A stretch of 7,620 nt of DNA from Faecalibacterium sp. UBA7177. Its GTDB lineage: Bacteria > Bacillota > Clostridia > Oscillospirales > Ruminococcaceae. This document shows, in pieces, positions 4,882 to 7,620 of this stretch. The stretch is taken from positions 3,097 to 10,716 of the forward strand of contig DKVN01000003.1 in the NCBI GenBank assembly GCA_002491225.1. Direction: 5' to 3'. Numbering within the stretch: position 1 is the stretch's first letter; each line of letters starts with the position of its first letter. The notes under the pieces are model-generated. The model saw nothing but the letters and a program-made list of their open reading frames with translations, did no database searches and had not been told where the DNA came from. Both the position numbers and the translations under genes were made by a program.

Positions 4882-6012
4882 ATGACCGGACTGTCGGCCG
4901 AACCGGCCGTCTCTGCCCCCGCGGCGGGGCGCGGCGGGCGCGAAACAGGCATTGAGCTGCTGCGCATCCTGGCCATGCTGGGGATCATGGCCTCGCATTT
5001 TGCCTGTTACGGGGCCGGTGGGGGCGGCGCAGGGGCCGGCGGGCTCTGGCTGGCCCTGCTGCAGGCGGGCGGCAAGCTTGGGGTGGACATCTTTGTGCTG
5101 ATCTCGGGCTATTTTCTCATCAAGGCCCCCGCCGTGCGCACCGAAAAGGCGCTGCGGCTTTGGGCGGCGATGTTTTTTTACTCGGCCGGCCTCTATCTGC
5201 TGGGGGTGGGGTGCGGCCTTGTCCCGTTTGGGCGGATGGCCCTGCTGGAGCATCTGATGCCCCTTTGCACCTCGCGCTGGTGGTTTGCCAGCTGCTACCT
5301 GCTGCTGTATCTCTTGAGCCCCTTCCTCAACCGGCTGCTGGGCGCGCTGCGCCGGGAGGAGTACCTGCGGCTGCTGGGGCTGGGGCTGGTGTTCTGGTGC
5401 CTGCTGCCCTGCCTCACCGGCTATGCCATCGACAAGGGGCAGGTGGGCTGGTTTGTGCTGCTCTACGCCCTGGCCGGTTTTCTGCGGCTGCACTGTGACC
5501 TCTCCCGCCTGCGGGCGGGGCGGTGCCTTGGCTGGGCGGCGGGGTTTGTGCTGCTGGCCTTTGCGCTGTATCGCGGGTTCGGTGTGCTGAGCGCGCGGTG
5601 GGGCTTTCTGGCCCGGTATTCGGCGATCGCCTATGAGCTTACCTCTCTGCCGCTGCTGCTGGCCGCCGTCTGCTTTTTGTTGGGGTTTGCCCGGCTGAGT
5701 TTTCCCCGTGCCCGCGGGATCCTCCCGCTCGCGCGCACCACCTTCGGCGTCTACCTGCTGCACGAGCACGACGCGATGCGCGGGCTGCTGTGGGGGCGGC
5801 TCTTCAGCGGCGAGGCGCTCAGCGGCAGCTGGCGGGTAATCCCCTGGTCGGTTTTCGCGGTCTGCGCGGTGTTTGCCGGGTGTGCGCTGATCGAGTTCTG
5901 CCGCACCCAGCTGCTGGAGCGGTGGTACCTCGCCCCGCTCGGGCGGCTGGCCGGGCGGCTGGACCAGGCGCTCGCGCGGCTGACCGGCTGGGTGGAGCGG
6001 CGGCTGCCCTGA
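4882..6012 (+). CDS. Acyltransferase 3 family membrane protein
   Basis: 376 residues, about ten membrane helices. Start at 4882 chosen from the RBS at 4866-4872. After ~20 Ala/Gly-rich residues comes ETGIELLRILAMLGIMASH (21-39), the first AT3 helix with its conserved basic residue and the His-39 at its end that is thought to be catalytic in this family. Next is GVDIFVLISGYFLI (67-80), matching the invariant 'GVDIFFVISGFLI' element. RWWFASCYLLLYLLSPFLN (132-150) is typical of the clostridial subgroup, and FGVYLLHEH (288-296) is the usual late motif. Between helices 1 and 2 there is a glycine run (GAGGGGAGAGG, 44-54). Family knowledge: these integral membrane enzymes move acetyl or other acyl groups onto cell-wall, capsule or glycolipid sugars using a cytosolic acyl donor. 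No SGNH domain is attached, unlike OatA. The acceptor is unknown. It appears monocistronic, with terminators on both sides. Confidence 0.9.
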   Translation: MTGLSAEPAVSAPAAGRGGRETGIELLRILAMLGIMASHFACYGAGGGGAGAGGLWLALLQAGGKLGVDIFVLISGYFLIKAPAVRTEKALRLWAAMFFYSAGLYLLGVGCGLVPFGRMALLEHLMPLCTSRWWFASCYLLLYLLSPFLNRLLGALRREEYLRLLGLGLVFWCLLPCLTGYAIDKGQVGWFVLLYALAGFLRLHCDLSRLRAGRCLGWAAGFVLLAFALYRGFGVLSARWGFLARYSAIAYELTSLPLLLAAVCFLLGFARLSFPRARGILPLARTTFGVYLLHEHDAMRGLLWGRLFSGEALSGSWRVIPWSVFAVCAVFAGCALIEFCRTQLLERWYLAPLGRLAGRLDQALARLTGWVERRLP

Positions 6013-6039
6013 GCGGGCGCTGCCCGGCCGCTCTTTCCG

Positions 6040-6057
6040 AAAAAATGTAAATTTTTT
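6040..6057. repeat. AT-only inverted repeat in a GC-rich gap
   Basis: AAAAAAT (6040-6046) and ATTTTTT (6051-6057) pair across GTAA. It sits between the acyltransferase stop and the GC-stem terminator and ends 2 nt before that stem. A further weak hairpin at the stop codon (6011-6016 with 6028-6033) is followed by TTT. These may act as tandem weak terminators or pause sites. Confidence 0.6.
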
Positions 6058-6059
6058 GC

Positions 6060-6095
6060 GCGAAGCCCCCTGCCGCGGGGCTTCGCCCTTTTTTT
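6060..6095 (+). terminator. Strong rho-independent terminator after the acyltransferase gene
   Basis: GCGAAGCCCC (6060-6069) pairs perfectly with GGGGCTTCGC (6077-6086) around a 7-nt loop; CC and seven Ts (6089-6095) follow. It separates the acyltransferase gene from the secA transcription unit. Confidence 0.95.
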
Positions 6096-6117
6096 GCGGG
6101 GCGGTTTGTGGTATGAT
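6089..6117 (+). promoter_or_regulatory. Promoter of secA (extended -10)
   Basis: TATGAT at 6112-6117 (5 of 6 to TATAAT) is preceded by TGG, giving an extended TGn -10. At 17-bp spacing the -35 position (6089-6094) falls in the terminator T-run (TTTTTT), a poor -35 that the extended -10 could offset. Transcription would start near 6124, leaving a leader of about 160 nt before secA. Confidence 0.7.
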
Positions 6118-6152
6118 GGAAGCTGGTATGGCAGGGCGCGGCGGCGGTCCCC

Positions 6153-6181
6153 GGGCCTCTGGCCGCGTTCCCCAGGGGCCC
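6153..6181 (+). promoter_or_regulatory. secA leader stem-loop 1
   Basis: GGGCCTCTGG (6153-6162) pairs with CCAGGGGCCC (6172-6181), 10 bp including one G-U, with a 9-nt loop. No T-run follows, so it is not a terminator. Confidence 0.6.
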
Positions 6182-6222
6182 AAGGGTGCAAACGCCCGAA
6201 AGCCCCCATGCTGAAACAGCCC

Positions 6223-6258
6223 CCGGCGCACGGGCGGCAAGCCTGCCCCCCGCGCCGG
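6223..6258 (+). promoter_or_regulatory. secA leader stem-loop 2, next to the start region
   Basis: CCGGCGC (6223-6229) pairs perfectly with GCGCCGG (6252-6258). Inside it 6232-6239 pairs with 6244-6251 with one C-C mismatch, closed by AGCC. The 3' arm ends directly before an in-frame ATG (6259) and 8 nt before the secA Shine-Dalgarno. The hairpin leaves the used RBS free but would block ribosomes from the upstream ATG. Confidence 0.6.
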
Positions 6259-6266
6259 ATGAACAC

Positions 6267-6274
6267 AAAGGTGG
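6267..6274 (+). promoter_or_regulatory. Ribosome binding site fixing the secA start
   Basis: AAAGGTGG, 8 nt before ATG 6283. The in-frame ATG at 6259 has no Shine-Dalgarno and sits against a strong hairpin. Confidence 0.8.
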
Positions 6275-6282
6275 ATGAACAG

Positions 6283-7620
6283 ATGTCTTTGATGGATAAG
6301 ATCTTTGGCAGTTTTTCGGACCGGGAGCTCAAAAAGATCCGGCCGGTGGCCGATAAGGTGCTGGCCCTCGAGCCCGAGATGCAGAAAAAGACGGATGCCG
6401 AGCTGCAGGCCATGACCCCGGCCTTCCGCCAGCGGCTGGCGGCGGGCGAGGCGCTGGATGACCTGCTGCCCGAGGCCTTCGCGGTCTGCCGCGAGGCAAG
6501 CTGGCGGGTGCTGGGCATGAAGCACTTTCCGGTGCAGGTACTGGGCGGCATCGCGCTGCACCGGGCCTGCATCGCCGAGATGCAGACCGGCGAGGGCAAG
6601 ACCCTTGTGGCGACCCTGCCGGTCTACCTCAACGCCCTGACCGGCGAGGGGGTGCATGTGGTGACCGTGAACGACTACCTCGCCCGGCGCGACAGCGAGT
6701 GGATGGGCAAGCTCTACCGCTTTTTGGGCCTGACGGTGGGGCTGGTGGTGCACGAGGCGGACGGCGCGGCCCGCCGGGCGGCCTATGCGGCCGACGTGAC
6801 CTACGGCACCAACAACGAGTTTGGGTTTGACTATCTGCGGGACAACATGGTGGCCTACAAAAGCCAGATGGTGCAGCGCGGCCACGCCTACGCCATCGTG
6901 GACGAGGTGGACTCGATCCTGATCGACGAGGCCCGCACCCCGCTGATCATCAGCGGCAAGGGGGATGATTCGAGCAGCCTCTACCAGCAGGCCGACCAGT
7001 TTGCCAGGACCCTGCGCCAGAGCCGGGTGGTCGAGCTGGACGACAAGGCCGAGCAGGACGAGCAGGCCGACGGGGATTATGTGGTGGACGAAAAGCACAA
7101 GACCGCCACCCTGACCCAGAGCGGCATCGCCAGGGCCGAGGCGTTTTTCAAGGTGGAGAACCTCTCGGACGCCGCCAACATGACCCTCGCGCACCACATC
7201 AACCAGGCCATCAAGGCCCGCGGCGTGATGAAGCGGGACATCGACTATGTGGTGCGGGACGGCGAGGTCATCATCGTGGACGAGTTCACCGGCCGGCTGA
7301 TGCTGGGGCGGCGGTACAACGAGGGGCTGCATCAGGCCATCGAGGCCAAGGAGGGGGTCAAGGTGGCGGCCGAGAGCAAGACGCTGGCCACCATCACCTT
7401 CCAGAACTATTTCCGCATGTACAAAAAGCTGGCCGGGATGACCGGCACCGCCCGCACCGAGGCGGACGAGTTCAGCGAAATTTACGGGCTGAACATCGTC
7501 AGCGTGCCCACCAACAAGCCCTGCGCCCGGCAGGACCTGCCGGACAGCGTCTACAAGACCGAGCAGGGCAAATACGACGCGGTGATCGCCCAGGTGAAGG
7601 AGTGCCACGCCAAGGGCCAG
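6283..7620 (+). CDS. secA: Preprotein translocase ATPase SecA, N-terminal part
   Basis: The first 446 residues; the gene runs off the window. SecA is the cytosolic motor that binds the SecYEG channel and drives preproteins across the membrane by ATP hydrolysis. MSLMDKIFGSFSDRELKKI is the canonical N-terminus and supports the start at 6283. Walker A is MQTGEGKT (100-107), preceded by GGIALHRACIAE. NDYLARRDSEWMG (130-142) and VTYGTNNEFGFDYLRDNM (172-189) follow, then the Walker B/DEAD box VDEVDSILIDEARTPLIISG (206-225). The preprotein cross-linking domain covers about 226-370 (DYVVDEKHKTATLT). Return to NBD1 is at VDEFTGRLMLGRRYNEGLHQ, QNYFRMYKKLAGMTGTA and EFSEIYGLNIVSVPTNKP. All motifs are intact, so this is a housekeeping SecA1. 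NBD2, the scaffold helix and any C-terminal zinc motif lie outside. It has its own promoter and a structured leader. Confidence 0.97.
   Translation, partial: MSLMDKIFGSFSDRELKKIRPVADKVLALEPEMQKKTDAELQAMTPAFRQRLAAGEALDDLLPEAFAVCREASWRVLGMKHFPVQVLGGIALHRACIAEMQTGEGKTLVATLPVYLNALTGEGVHVVTVNDYLARRDSEWMGKLYRFLGLTVGLVVHEADGAARRAAYAADVTYGTNNEFGFDYLRDNMVAYKSQMVQRGHAYAIVDEVDSILIDEARTPLIISGKGDDSSSLYQQADQFARTLRQSRVVELDDKAEQDEQADGDYVVDEKHKTATLTQSGIARAEAFFKVENLSDAANMTLAHHINQAIKARGVMKRDIDYVVRDGEVIIVDEFTGRLMLGRRYNEGLHQAIEAKEGVKVAAESKTLATITFQNYFRMYKKLAGMTGTARTEADEFSEIYGLNIVSVPTNKPCARQDLPDSVYKTEQGKYDAVIAQVKECHAKGQ

Noticed and set aside
4594..7608. A 1004-codon open frame on the minus strand
   Set aside because: It lies antisense to the acyltransferase and secA genes, which have clear family motifs. 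Its translation is His/Pro/Gln/Arg-rich low-complexity with no domain, as expected from the absence of stops opposite GC-rich coding DNA.

Overview
The window is a GC-rich bacterial chromosome segment. Strong AAGGAGG-type ribosome binding sites, hairpin-plus-T-tract terminators and family composition (GH3 glycosidase, LURP-one/YxjI-like protein, Clostridia-style acyltransferase 3, SecA) suggest a high-GC member of the Clostridia, perhaps a gut Oscillospiraceae relative. The taxon is an inference. No transposase, integrase, CRISPR array or tRNA was seen, so this looks like ordinary chromosome.

Left part (1-2640): the 3' end of a GH3 beta-glycosidase gene (+) meets a minus-strand operon at a shared bidirectional terminator (438-486). 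Read 5' to 3' on the minus strand, that operon is an ABC-2 type ATPase (2453-1686), its permease (1689-1036, ATGA overlap with the ATPase) and a regulator fusing an XRE helix-turn-helix to an AbrB/SpoVT-type domain (984-547). The ATPase and permease probably form one exporter, and the regulator probably controls the operon. Just downstream of the best promoter candidate is a 9-bp tandem repeat (2466-2501).

Middle (2590-4880): divergent from the ABC operon is an MFS sugar transporter of the SLC45/GPH-like type (2704-4047), with a promoter and a GC-rich leader hairpin. It is followed by 230 bp with no gene. In this gap almost every base from about 4046 to 4205 can be drawn into one long interrupted rod with a side hairpin, followed by a rho-independent terminator. 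That architecture resembles 6S RNA, and it is the most interesting element here. Next come a YxjI-like/LURP-one-related gene (4278-4748) and a GC-rich terminator.

Right part (4880-7620): a membrane acyltransferase 3 gene (4882-6012) ends at a strong terminator (6060-6095). A promoter with an extended -10 then drives a roughly 160-nt structured leader and secA, the Sec translocase ATPase. SecA begins at 6283 and runs off the window after 446 codons.
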